Below, piece after piece: positions 50,614 through 62,527 of a stretch of 64,000 bases of DNA (positions are counted from its first letter, which is position 1; the number at the start of each line of letters is the position of its first letter). The DNA comes from Phytoseiulus persimilis (lineage: Eukaryota; Arthropoda; Arachnida; Mesostigmata; Phytoseiidae), in contig CM075102.1 of assembly GCA_037576195.1 (NCBI GenBank), positions 42,218,745 through 42,282,744 on the forward strand, read 5' to 3'. The position numbers and the translations under genes are program-made. The notes under the pieces are model-generated. The model was not told the DNA's origin. It ran no database searches and saw only the letters and a program-made list of their open reading frames with translations.

Positions 50614-53600
50614 TCACGGGACGTGGCTGAGAGTGGTGTGAGCAGATTCGGGATTGAGCACGGTTAAATGTGGCAGGTGATCACTGCCATGCAACATCGA
50701 TACGGAATCATCTCCGGATGGGATCACCTTCTTCTGCAGCGACTGTAGATAGCTCTGTGGAATGGAGAAATAAAGTGGCTTGACTCGAACCCGGAAATTG
50801 TGCTTCAGGTGATAAGTAACTGAGACCACACGCATGGTACAAGAGGAATCCTGCAAGCGAAACCCATCTGCATGCCTCACCTTCTCATTGCGATATAATT
50901 TCAAGTTAACTTTTGTGTCTGCTCATAGTACCTGATTTATGTCTTTGGTGCGATTCTCAATTATTTTTAAGGTCATCTAGAGATTAAACCTAGAACCATG
51001 TTTTCTTCGAAAGTCATGTGGCAAGGAACCCTTGTGTCTGGTTTGTGCAGAAGTTTTCCAACCCGTTTCCCAGGGAGCATTCACAGTTCACGCATGCCGA
51101 CGTTCTGTTAAATGTTCTTGTTGTCTGACAACGATCTAACAGTCCAACAGGATCCTGTTATCTGTTTATTCTCCCTTTCGACTGCTCAGAATCATAGGCC
51201 AAAGTTTCCTCAGTATGTGTGCATCGCGTAAGAAGGGCGCAGAGGAATGTACTGCAGATGGGTTGAGCAAGCCATATTTTACTTCTTGAATTAGGAATTC
51301 AGGATCGATATTTTCATTAAGGCATTCTATGGTTCTTATCTTTTTGATATCATGGCTGGATACGCCATGTCTGAAAGAACTGGAGTTTCGAGGAGAGAGA
51401 AAATGAAGGGTGATTTCATTACCTGCGATATCACGTCTCCGTGCGATGTTCTGATCTGATAGAGATATCGGTATTTTCTCTGTTGCTGAGCTCGACTTTC
51501 TTCATGTCGGACGCGCTGAAGATTGAAATTCCGAGCGTGCCTGGCCGGAGTCACTGTAACATAAGATGATTGTTCTCAGCCCAGAGAGTCAGACTTGTTT
51601 ATGGAAGCTCGTGGAGCCAAGGAAAAGCTCTTCTCTCTCTCGTTAGCGGTTCATTCCAAAACATGGATCTGGACGTGGAGCGTGGAACGCTGATCTGGAC
51701 TTCTGAAATGGATCCACATCCATTCCTGATTCCGTATTCCGACGAAAAAAGAGATTACCACTTCCTTTCAGTCGAGATATTTCTCTCAAACCGAAAGACG
51801 AAGCCAAGAGGTTCTAACAAATAACCTCCTGAAGCGCAGAGCTTGACCATTCCAGCATGCTCGGAAAGGGAGTTCTCGACAACAGCGGAAACTTACCAAC
51901 AGGAAGTGAGTTGACATTTTGAGGTGCACCTTAAACACGATTGTGCAATTGAGAAACGTGCTTATTACATGCATGCGAACCAACAGTCTCCACCAACTGT
52001 GCGATGGACAATAAACGACCAAACGAGTCTCTAGTAACATATTCTAGTAAACAAGGCCAGCCGCCACGCACTAAGTTTGTTATTTTCGAAATCTAAGCCA
52101 TAGTCGAAGAGCTCAGCGTTCAGTCTTGGGATATCACTCGTGAACGGATTAGGTACACTTCCTGACAAACAAATCGAACGACACGGTCGAGGTGACTCTC
52201 ACGCTTCTCGAGTCATGTCGATGAGAAAATCTGATACAAATCCGGTGACTATAACTCGAGCGTTTGAATGTGCAGCCGCCTGGTATACTCACTTCGCTCA
52301 TGGTGAAGTCCTCTGCCGGTCAAGAAGAACTGTGTTACGATGCCAATCAATACGAGGCCCGGCCAGAGACCCATCGCGGCCCAGGAGAACCAACAAACGG
52401 GTTGCGGAGTTTTCAACGAGATCATCGATAACACCCAATGACCCATTTTCGCTCGAGACAGAAAGTAGTCTGCCGAGAGTGCGATCAAGGCGCCGCCGTA
52501 AGTTGACGATCCAATTATGGTGAGGCCTGTATCGGAACACGTGTTATTTGAAAATTCCCATGATTCGTTCCGCCGGAATTTTTATCTCAGGCAGAGAAAC
52601 GACTGCAAAATTATTGAGATCATGGTGTGATTGTTCCTCCATTCGACGTCGCCAAATCAACAGAGACTGCTCTCGAGCTCGATGAATCTTTAGCCAGCAT
52701 TGAAACCAGCGGAGCGTAGATGATAACGGTCTCAGGAGTGGAAAGGGTTAAAAATATCTCAAACGGGTCAGTTCAACGCCGCAGTCAGATGGAACGTCAT
52801 ACCTTTCTGAAAGTATAAATTCGCCATGGAGCCGGCGATTCCAGATGCCATGAAGACTCCGATGCAAACCCACATTGAATCCGGAGTCTGCCCCAACAAT
52901 CGGCTGATAACGATTCCTGCGATGCCACCAAGCAGACCCGTGTGGAAGCCGAGAACGAAGAGCCCCACGTGTTGAACGAGCATCGTTATCAGTCCGAACA
53001 GGAGTCCCGCACCAACAGAGACGCCGACGTTTCCGACCATTGGGAGCAGGTCTTCAACTGTACAAATCTGCAGGATTTCGAGAAGATTAGATTCTGATGG
53101 ATACTCGTGGCGGTGTGGGAAACATGCAAGCATTGGTGAAATACAGGTTTCGCGCAAGATCGAGCACGCCCACGCTCCACTGAAGCGTTTTGGAATGATG
53201 CCCAAGGGTTAGGAGCACGCGCTCTTGTGATCCGAATCGATGAATCGCTCTCTCTGAATTGATGAAACGGATTTTCACGTTTTGCGTCGATCGCTTCCCG
53301 TCGACGCGTCTCCCGAGGCTCAAACTCCCGCATGCAGTTACGAGCCCGCAGCGATGTGCAGAATTTCGAATGAGCTTTACACGACACAACTCCCCCGATT
53401 CCCCGCGTTTCCCTTATGACCACCACCTGATTCTCCGTTCTGTTCGACTCAGACAGGAGCCCGTTCGTCGATTGGACATCGATTCCGAGTCGAACGTGGA
53501 GACCATGTACTGACCTTATACACGATGAGAGTGGCGAATATGTAGCCTGTGAGGGCCATGGTCGTTTTGAATGCTCGATAGCCGTAAAGAACGAGTATCA

Positions 53601-53751
53601 GCCCAATCAGAGCCAACGTTGTGTATAAGGATGCTGCCGAGACGCTGTAATCGAGGGGAATCGTCTCGCAATCGGGCAGCATCCCCGAGGACACATTGTA
53701 GTCATGTGCCTCGTCGAAGAACTGATCCGTGTGGCGTGTGTAGTCGCCCAT
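50614..53751 (-). CDS. TMEM198: Transmembrane protein 198
   Basis: Multi-pass membrane protein. In vertebrates TMEM198 associates with LRP6 and promotes its phosphorylation in Wnt signalling. Five minus-strand exons: 53515-53751, 52803-53067, 52293-52526, 51423-51553, 50614-50754. Phases agree and give 335 residues, near the vertebrate length. Exon A has MLPDCETIPLDYSV before the first helix and GYRAFKTTMALTGYIF after it. Exon B is a Gly-rich hydrophobic block (GAGLLFGLITMLVQHVGLF). Exon C contains QPVCWFSWAAMGLWP and the last helix. Exon D is the basic cytoplasmic segment with FNLQRVRHEESRAQQQRKYR. Exon E begins SYLQSL, matching the conserved tail motif. The ATG at 53751 was chosen because a TTGCAG acceptor lies just before it, implying a 5' untranslated intron. 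An unidentified gene may run the opposite way from 53919. Confidence 0.93.
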
Positions 53752-53890
53752 CTCAGAATCTGCAAGCAAGAAAAATCGGGTCACCTAAATGTTTCCAAGG
53801 CAATCTCTTGATCTGAAATAATTCAAGTTCGTTTTTTCGATCGGAATCATCGCTGCCAGAATGTGAGCGGGATCTGAAGCAACGAGGAGC

Positions 53891-53906
53891 ATGCGTGCGT
53901 GCGTGC
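53891..53906 (+). repeat. TGCG tetranucleotide repeat
   Basis: ATGCGTGCGTGCGTGC: nearly four copies of TGCG, just upstream of the candidate exon at 53919. Confidence 0.8.
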
Positions 53907-53918
53907 AAACGCCTCTAG

Positions 53919-54523
53919 GCGGCACAACAGGCTCATTAAGAGCGGAGGCTCAACCCTTCACGCCCACGGAGGGCCCGGCAAGATCGCGCCTGCCGGCCTG
54001 CCCACGATGATGCCGCTGAATCTCGCCGACTACCTCGCGACTAAAAATAGACACGCTCCCGCCGGTTCAGCTCCAAAATCATCTCAGGCTGCATCAGATC
54101 CTCTTCCTGTTCCAATATCAAGCCAGAATTCGGACAAATCCCTGAGCAGCGACCGGAATCCTGACGAGTCACTCACCACTGTAGCACTTGAGCCCGTCCT
54201 CCCAGGGCATCCAGCCGCCACGCCCAGAAAGATCGATAGATTTATGGCTGTATCAAGTGACGATCATAGTGGACGATCGTTCAGCCTCAGGTAGGGAATC
54301 GACGATACCCCCACCGAATCGGATGAGCGCTTCTATTTACGGCGAATCGTACGTTGTTCTGTTTGACCAGTGAGGCTTGACGTGTTTCTGGAACAGCTTG
54401 CGCCGTAGAAGTTTCCTCAGTTTTGAACGACACAGCTCTGATGCTCCTTTCAACTTCGGAAGACGCTCCGAAAAAATCCTTCACGCTAGATCGGAATCTT
54501 CGCCACGCGCTCGAACAGTCTGA
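53919..54523 (+). CDS. Unidentified protein, two candidate exons (partial)
   Basis: Two open segments joined by good splice signals: 53919-54290 (acceptor CCTCTAG, donor GTAGGG) and 54421-54523 (acceptor TTTCCTCAG), with matching phase 2, ending at a TGA. The product (about 158 residues here) is rich in Ser, Pro, Ala and Arg and looks disordered. It contains MMPLNLADYLATKNRHAP, PRKIDRFMAVSSDDHSG and FERHSSDAPFNFGRRSEK. An N-terminal exon must exist upstream or in the TMEM198 5' region, and it was not found. The exon starts 167 bases from the TMEM198 ATG on the other strand, suggesting a shared divergent promoter. I do not recognise the family, and it could be a chance open frame. Confidence 0.38.
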
Positions 54524-57486
54524 TCAAGAGCGGATAATGACGCATAAAAAGCGATGGTTCCACAAACGTCGCTGGCCCGCATGCTCAGCACCAGCTCCGG
54601 TTCAATAGATCTTGACGGAGCTCTTTTCGTTTCTGAATCCCATACGCAATGACGAGTAACTTCTCTCGAAATCCTCAACAAACTCTTTCTCGCAATCGAT
54701 ATGAGCCATGTTTGGTGCCGAGCCAAATTGAGGAAATGTTGACGTCGTTGAGAGGACCTTACTTCCAAGTAATGGAGGCAATTATCATTCGTCGCTATGG
54801 TATGAGTGGACACGCATTTCTTCGGGTAATGCCTCGGATAGTTGTCGACGATACTCGGATCTCGTGGAAACCGCGAGGTGGCCGCGGAGTTCTGGGCTAC
54901 CAGAACGAACAAGATCGCAGTTTTCCTGAGATCCACTCTTGGGAGAAAGGAGCGGCGTTCGAGAATGAAAACTGTTCTCTCGCGAACCTCGTAACCGAAC
55001 TCCAGAGGATGGCTGATGGTCGCACGAACTAATCCATGGAGCAGACTGGAACATCCTCAGTCGTGACCCTCGGATCCGCAAGCGCATGCGATCAAACTGG
55101 GCTTTCTGTGGAGCGCTCATAATAGCAGAAGATGACGAACGAGAACAGAACTGATAACTCACCTCATTTAGTTGCGAAGATGTCAATTTTCGCTCCGCGT
55201 TCTCATTGCAGGTCTGGCTGCACCACTCGGAGGCGAAGTGCGTTTTTCTGTAAACGGAGAGGGGCAATTGAGAATATTGAGCTTCAACTTCTCGCCAAGT
55301 TTCTTCTCTCACTTTATCGACGACGGATCTTTGAGAACTTTTCTTGCTCCCCCTCGAAACGGGTATGAGTAAAAGTTCTCCCCGCATCGATTCAGACGAC
55401 ATCCCTTCTATTTCCGACGTGTCTGCCTTCGCCCGGCGATCGCAGAAATCGGCATTCATTGAGTTCTCAGGAGCGGTTCCTGCACGAACCAAAGTCTGAG
55501 TCTCCGACTATATCAGCTTCACCGATTTTTCATCTCACACGACTTGTGATCATGGGATGCGCGAGGACCCTCGATACTTGGAACCCTGATTCTACCATTC
55601 GCACCCAGTTTGGGACAGCTAATTCAAACATCGTTCCATCAATATTTATTTCAGAGTTCGTATCACTCGCGATAGCCAAGTTCGCCGTGATCGGTAGTCA
55701 GTCGTGAAGATTTAGGTTGGACGAGACCCGAAGAAATTTTCACCGCGGTCTGTTGTTACGACCTGATGATGAGGACCTGTGTGGCGTGGCCTGCGCCGGG
55801 TCACTTCCGCATTTACTGAGCGCTAGCGCAGAACGGCATAGGTTTCAGGCTAGCCGGGAGATAGACAGTCGGCCGGCCGACCGACCGACCAGCCAGACAC
55901 CCAAACTGATACACTGAATGAGTGACAGGCAGTTTGCCACATTCTAGCACAGTGGCATTCGCCCCCACAAGCATTTGGAAACCAAGGGTTGGTGGGTGGG
56001 CGGTATTTCAACGCCAGTGACACGCTTGATTTGCAGACAGCTCCCATGTTTTCGCTACTGAGCAGGGTTTGATCGAGACAGCCATGACGACAATCTCACT
56101 GTTCCGTGCCGCGGTCAGCGGCTCCGATATCGCTGAGAATTCTGCTTTGATTCCGTCGAACAAAGTCCGAGTCCAAGTCGAAGAGTTCCGGTCCATGGAG
56201 ATCAAGATCGAGCAGAATTTAGGTCCAGCAGAATTATCTCGACACGGGATTCCGCGCGCGCTATGGTCTGTATCATAGAGCGAACCTCTTCCTAGGTTCC
56301 TTAAACGGTCCTGTCGACATTCAGTTCCATTCCTGATAGGCTCCTTCAAAAATGACTGCGCAGAAATGTTGTGTGCTATTGGCACAGTTTCAAAGTGTCG
56401 GCGATTCATGATAAAGTTCCACGGGGAGGGGCTGCAGACTAACGACGAGTAAATAATAGACTATATGTTGATCCTCGCCTCCGCAAAAGACAGCGCCACA
56501 ACCACGCAAACTTTCGAATAATAAGCTCCCGCTTCTTTGATGATCCTGTCGGAATCTTCATGCTCTCTCGAACCTGATAAGTTGGAAGAATGACCACGTT
56601 CTCGCGCTCGGCTTCGATGCGATCAAAAGGTAGGCCCTTTCCAAAAATTGAGAATCGCCCACGTAAGGCCGAGAAATGGATCTTTTGGTTCAGCATCTAC
56701 TGTTTTACAAAAAAAAAAAATCGCTCCGCCCACCCGATGCATCGACAAAGGCAGTTTCCCAATAAAAACAAAAACCGACTTGTTTGTGTCTCCACGGTAG
56801 TTGAGCATTTCGTAATTAGCTCTATACCCCCCGCCGAGCACGTGTGTGACTCATGGAGTTGAACGTTGCCAGGGAGCGAGTTGAGCGCATACGAAAAACA
56901 TTCAAATTCAGTTATGTTCGGATGCAGCAGAACTCACACGCATCTGACTCGTTCTCCATGCTTCCCACCGTGAGTTTGTATGAGAGTTGCTGCAGCAGAC
57001 GCCACTCATGGAATGAGTCAGCCAAGATTCAGCTTCGCTCGCGTTGACCGTGCTCTCCAGGGACGAAGGCTCTCGAGAAGTTTTGGCTTTCAGACTTCTT
57101 GGGGCTGAGCGGAGCTCGAGTGGGGTTCCGATAGCTTGGGAAGCTTTCTCGGATGAAACTGATTCTGGGAAATCATCACGACACCGTGGAATAACTGATA
57201 AACTGGCATATTCCCTCCTAGGAAAACTTGAACACTGCAGCGGATAGAGTGAGCGAAACACAGCTGAGCCCCCCGCCAGGGGTTCGTTCAACTTTGTGGG
57301 GACTCGCCGCCGTGACTCATGGGGACCGACGGGAACGCGGCCAGCCACGTGTAGCGCTCTATCTGATCGATAATTTGGAGAACACAAAGTATTCCAATTC
57401 GAGCAAGCAAAAGCACCAGCTTTCGTTTTCTCTCTTGTGTACTTAGAGCTGATCCACAGGAGGCCTACGCCGCTCGAGCGGGTGTT
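54524..57486. other. No assignable gene; several unassigned open frames
   Basis: The stretch has overlapping open frames on both strands. The most exon-like is 55163-55247 on the minus strand: acceptor TTTACAG, donor GTGAGT, frame reading SEWCSQTCNENAERK. It is followed by another acceptor at 55105. I could not join these into a coherent model. There are GACC repeats near 55868-55892 and an A run at about 56708-56720. Confidence 0.4.
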
Positions 57487-57783
57487 TTACGGCTTCTGCG
57501 GAACGCAATCCTTTTTGCTCAAAGCTACGTAAACGCCACAAACCGGTTCGAGGTTGGACTTCGAAGTCTGGCATCCGACGTAGTTCCACGAAACCACTCG
57601 ACTAGCCACAGGAAGGTGTGAGATTTCATACGTTCCTTCCTCATTCGGAAACAACATGACGGTTCCGTATGGGACTCCGAAGAGCGAACGCAATGAGACT
57701 CCTTGAATTCGAAGACTGACTTGACTTACGGTCGGATTGAATAACAATTCACCCGTTCTCCGGCACAAGAGGCGAGATAACAA
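57487..57783 (-). CDS. Unidentified Cys-containing protein, C-terminal exon (partial)
   Basis: A minus-strand frame ending at 57487 that reads like a folded, secreted beta-rich domain: GVPYGTVMLFPNEEGTYEI, then SWNYVGCQTS and PVCGVYVALSKKDC before the stop. Three cysteines are evenly placed near the end. The 5' limit is uncertain; an acceptor could lie near 57720, and the segment before it is less convincing. No upstream exon was found with confidence. I do not recognise the family. An ML-type or other small lipid-binding fold is only a guess. Confidence 0.35.
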   Translation of the reverse strand: MLSRLLCRRTGELLFNPTVSQVSLRIQGVSLRSLFGVPYGTVMLFPNEEGTYEISHLPVASRVVSWNYVGCQTSKSNLEPVCGVYVALSKKDCVPQKP

Positions 57784-60700
57784 GAGGCAGCTTGGGAGAA
57801 TGCTAGAACCGCCGGACCATTGTTGTTAAAGCGAACCCCGTCCGGCTTACCGAGGATGAGTCTCTTGGTCTCGACGTTGTTTTTAGCTCTGCGGCCTAAT
57901 CAGGCTATCGGCTACCCGATTCTAGCTAGGTGATGATACCATTCAACTCATCCCTTCTTCCGTACCATATGCATCATGACAATTCGATCCATTGTGTGTC
58001 GCCCCCTGCCACACAATATCACGGAAATGTCCGATAAACCATTGGAATGATGTTGGTCTGGGCATACAATGATTTAGAGCTGGTGACTTTACGACGGCAC
58101 TGAACGAGCTCAAGTAGGCCGTAGAGATAAACCCTTTGGGTGGGGTCGCAGCCAAAGCAGAGCAGAATATCCACGAAACTCGCACTTTCGACACTGTGCT
58201 ACGTGACCCCTCCGAGCGAGGACGGTAATTAATTTAGATCATGGCGAGCAACACTGTAGCTCAGCAATATTGGTCCACAACTGCTGGGAGGAATGTTTCT
58301 GGTTCCCATCAGCGATTCGAAATTCAGCAGCCGGTTCGCGTTGAAGCCTCCTGTCCGGAGCTCTCTGAGCATCAACTCTCGGGGCCGCCTGACCGTGGCC
58401 GAGCACCATTTCCATGTCCACTCGATTTCTTCTGGATGAGTGCCGTGTGCCAGGATTTTTCGCAACTCGTTTACTTCGGCCAACAACGAATTTTTTGCAG
58501 CCAGCGAACGATGAGCACTTCCTCATATTCCGATCGTGGGGCGAGCGAAGAATGCCGCAACGTTCGTTCGACTTTTCTGCGCGCAGAAAACGTCCATTTA
58601 CACTGATACGGCGGCAGCGAGTGTGGCTGCGGCATCAGTTGCTGAATCAGCAACGTCAGAAACCCGATAGAAGAAACGGAACAAACCCACTGACTGACCA
58701 AGCAACAGACCGCCAGAACGACCGCCGAACTAAAGGCGGAACGTGCCACTGTAGGAATCGACTGGCCCGCCAGCGTCGACCACGGTCTACTTCGGAATCG
58801 CAGGTTTTCCGGCGGCTGCGATTTGCCCTATCGCTGAGTCGTGTGACAGAAACGTAGACCAGGGGCCATGATTATCCTTCTGCTTCGACAAAAATTGATT
58901 CGTACAGAAAATCATTGGCGCAGTGTCTGAGTAATGGCCTCGTTTCCGAACCCCGGTCCGCGGAGGTTCCAAGTGGCGGCAAGTCTGTTCGTTCACTTTC
59001 TCTGCATCATCCCGAACGGATCGAGACTCGGCCTCCCTTCCGAGTCGGAACCCATCGGAGTATCGTGCTTCGAATCCCGAAGTTCTGGAAGTGCACCAGT
59101 AATACTTGCTCCTCCCGTCCGAGATCGAGAAGATGCGAAATGCGGAAGATCCATGAAGCTCACGTCACACTCCGATAAGAGGGAGCTCACCGGTCCGTCC
59201 CGGTTCACATCCACTAGCTTTCTGGGTTTTCAAACTTTCGTAGCTTTGCAGCAGTCCATTCTTTCGGAAAATCAGGGCCCGTCAGCCACAACAATCCCTC
59301 GGCTCGTGCTTTGATTCAATCTTCCAATCCCCCCAGTTAAGCTCATTCTTCCCGTCCCTTCAACATGAATCCGGTGTGGTCTTCCGTTTAGTTTTCGGGA
59401 AGCGGTAGCTCGCTACCGAAAATTCATATTTCCCGAAAGGCTATCGCGGAAAACATAGGATCCCATTCGAAGTTATGGCTCAGATCCCTGCCAACCGGAT
59501 CTTTCCCGATGCGTTTCAGAAAGCGTGTGGTTTCCAGAAGGCCTATCGAGAAAAACCGGGCGAACCAGTATCCGGAGCATTCTTCAACCGCCAGTCGAGC
59601 GCTGGAACGTCAAGCCGAATTTTCCTCCGGGAACCAATTGAAAGCTTGACATTCAGTTTCACACTTCTCAATGTTGTTTCAAAGTCGTTGGTTCATCATT
59701 CATCGAGTTTGAAACGACGGAACGAGTCCAATCTCCTTCCGCAGCCGCGTTGGCCGGCGGGCAGGTTCACAACTCGCCCGGTATCTTCTCTCGAGCTTTC
59801 GTTCCCAAGGTGCCGAGCTAGAATATCATTGGTGGTTTTCTATCCGCTCGTCGCTCCCAGGCCGAACGATCCGCCACGAACTTCCATGACTCTGTTGATG
59901 CTTGAGAGTTCGTCCGTTCAACAGAGGTCGTTCGAATGGTGTCCGCGCCAGGTTCTCGGAGATTCCCTCTGCTTGTTGTGGCACGATGCGATCCTGTCGT
60001 TCCTCGTTTAATTGTTCAACCTAGGGCTCGATGAGCGTCTTGTACGCCTGTGACGGATACAGGCATCCTACAGTCAGGCTAGCGAGAAACCCAACACCAC
60101 GAACCGTTGAGGCTCCAACCGCTCTGAGCATCTTCGCGCTATGGGGGGCGAAAAGAAAGCCGACGAGCCTGCAGCCACCAGCCCACGAGGCAAGCAAACT
60201 GTGAAAGCTTCTAGGGTGGCCTGTTGTGCGCTGCCACCACCAAAGCAAGCGACAAGGGGTCTTAATGCAGCCCCAGGCTTTCGTGCCTTGAATGCATCGA
60301 AAGTAGTTCGGAGTCTTCGGTGATTTAACGACGGCAGGCCGCAATCGAGTTTCGCATTTTCGTTCGTGAGGGAAAACTGGGGTCGGAGTCCAGGATGCAA
60401 TTCACAATGCAGACAGAGTCCGCTGTCTTTTAACTGCAAAGGATTCCGAAAAGCCCGGGCTGGAGTCCGGAGCCACTCGACTATCGAGTTTCGCGACTGG
60501 TCGGGGTGACCTCGCGCTTGCCTCTCAGAAATTGCTGCTCAAGCAGGAAAAGACAGATCCCGGGCTCCAGGTGGAATCACGGTCCGCTCCGGGTCAGAAT
60601 AAAATCGTTGCGAGCAAGCCAGTCGAAGATCCAACGAGCGCCGACGCGGCAAAAGTCGCCGAAAACAGCAGACCGCAAACCCGGCTGGAATGAACACATT

Positions 60701-62159
60701 TCCAGATGGCGGAAGTATCAAAGCGTGGAAATGGGAGAAAGAGACGGACCAACGAAGTGAAGACACAGAAATTTGAAGAGTTGGCATCGTTTACGCCCTA
60801 GTAGGATTAATGTCAACAACGGAACATGTCAGATAAATCCGAGGAGCCATCACCTTGTGGAACGAACTTCGTTCACGGCTCTATGCTACTCGGCCGGAGC
60901 GTTCTGGCGAAGGAAGTCGAGAAAATTTTCTTCTTTCGTTTTCTTCTGCCTCAAGAGATCTTCTTCGCACGTCCCGAATCCCAACCGGACGACCGAGCGA
61001 GCAGCTCGGCGAGGCCCGCATCCACAGAATTATACGATGGAAAAAATCAAGAGATAACGCGTCAGCGAATCTCGTCCGCTGATCTTCTCTGGTGATGAAA
61101 AGCTCGGATGCAAACAAAAATAAAATCAAGGGGCGCTATGGTATTGGTTTTGTGATTTTATTAAGCTCTCCTACTTTCCCCACTCGGCTGAACGATCGCC
61201 AAACAGTCCTGAGACGCGATGCGGCTCACTCGCAGCCGGTTCCAGGAGGACCATTGGTTTCTCGGGGAAAACCATGGGAACATTCCTCCCGGAGTTCCCA
61301 CAGCCACCGGTGCTTATTTGTCAGTCTCTCTATGTGAGTTTGAGACTTCTTCTGATTCAGTAAACAGCTTCTTTCGGGCGGCCCACGTCGCCCCGAAAAC
61401 GTTTCATTCGTGTGTTCGTGTATACGCCGCAGCACTTCCTCTCCTGCACCAGCAGCGCCTCGGCAACAGTGGCGAAGTTGCAGCACCACCCACAAACACC
61501 GAAATCGGCACAAAACTCGATGTTCGCGAACTGCCGACGGGTTTTCCTCTCATGTCGCTGCAAAGTACTCTTCGACTCTTACTTCTCCGGAACATCACCA
61601 ACATGGTCCCGATGCTGAGCGCCTGGCTTGGAGTGGAGCCCACAAGCGGCCGGCTAGTTTCAAACGCTCGGTCTAGCCGTCGGTTCCGAGATGAATATCA
61701 CTGATTTGCTCTCTTGTACCGAGATACCGTAGATACGGAAAATGAACGCTAGCTTCGGATAGCCAGGCCGAGCTCGTGGTCGAAACTCTCTGCTTTGAGG
61801 GCAGCCGATTGTTCTCTCTCCGAAGATCGCGAAAACGAAGCATCTGCGTTCGGAACGGATTCATCATTGATCCGGCTCAGACGTGCTCCTTTCGGGATCT
61901 GTTTCCTGAGAGAAACCAGATTGCGTTTGCGCAAATCGCTCAGATCTTTCATCAGGGCTTTTCATGTTGAAAATCCGACTGATGAGGTTCTCATTGCGGT
62001 TTCAGCCCCATCAGCGATCTGCCCCCTCGTCGCGGTATCTGTGTCAGTCTGTCGGTCGACTCCATCTTGGTTGAAATAACTCGGTCGAAGAGACGCCCAC
62101 GAATCCTCGATCGGTCTGTTTGCCTGCCGCCCTACTGTTCCATCGCTCCACGATGTTAG
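57784..62159. other. No assignable gene; weak exon candidates on both strands
   Basis: GC-richer stretch with many overlapping frames. Coding-like segments include 58232-58510 (-), reading LLAEVNELRKILAHG with a leucine periodicity. Others are 58993-59214 (-) with a Ser-rich segment and 60369-60689 (+), a Lys/Glu-rich frame ending QTRLE. None could be linked by consistent splice phases to a known family. Confidence 0.35.
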
Positions 62160-62527
62160 GGACGGCTGGTCGGATGGACGTAATTACGAACTTCAGAAAG
62201 CCGTCGTCGTCGTGAAGGATTTCACCTTATTCCGAAACGGGTTGATCCCTCTTCCGATTCCTGCCGTCGTGCTCGATCTCGAGCTGCTCAACCAGCCCGG
62301 GGCAGTTATTCATGACTCGATCGATGTTGAATGTCATGGAAGGGCGAGCGAACTGTAACGTTGCTCAACAAGCCCTTCCCTCGAGTACTGGCCCGAGGAA
62401 AGAAGAGCTCTTTCGTAGGTCATGGGTGATCGATTCAACCGCACCGAATATCCGAGAATTTAGCGAGGAGAAAGTTCACTTTTTGGACGGGCCCGGCTCC
62501 TATCAGCTGAAAGTAACTATGGGCTAG
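62160..62527 (+). CDS. Possible ML/GM2A-like lipid-binding domain, two exons (partial)
   Basis: Two segments with consistent phase: 62160-62354 (acceptor ATGTTAG, donor GTAACG) and 62419-62527 (acceptor TTTCGTAG), with a 64-base intron, ending at TAG. The joined reading runs KAVVVVKDFTLFRNGLIPLP, VLDLELLNQPG, HDSIDVECHG, SWVIDSTAPN and FLDGPGSYQLKVTMG. The strand-rich pattern with a late GSYQLKVTM strand resembles ML-domain proteins of the GM2-activator type. However, the usual run of cysteines is mostly absent, so the assignment is weak. An upstream signal-peptide exon is needed (phase 2) and was not found. Confidence 0.3.
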
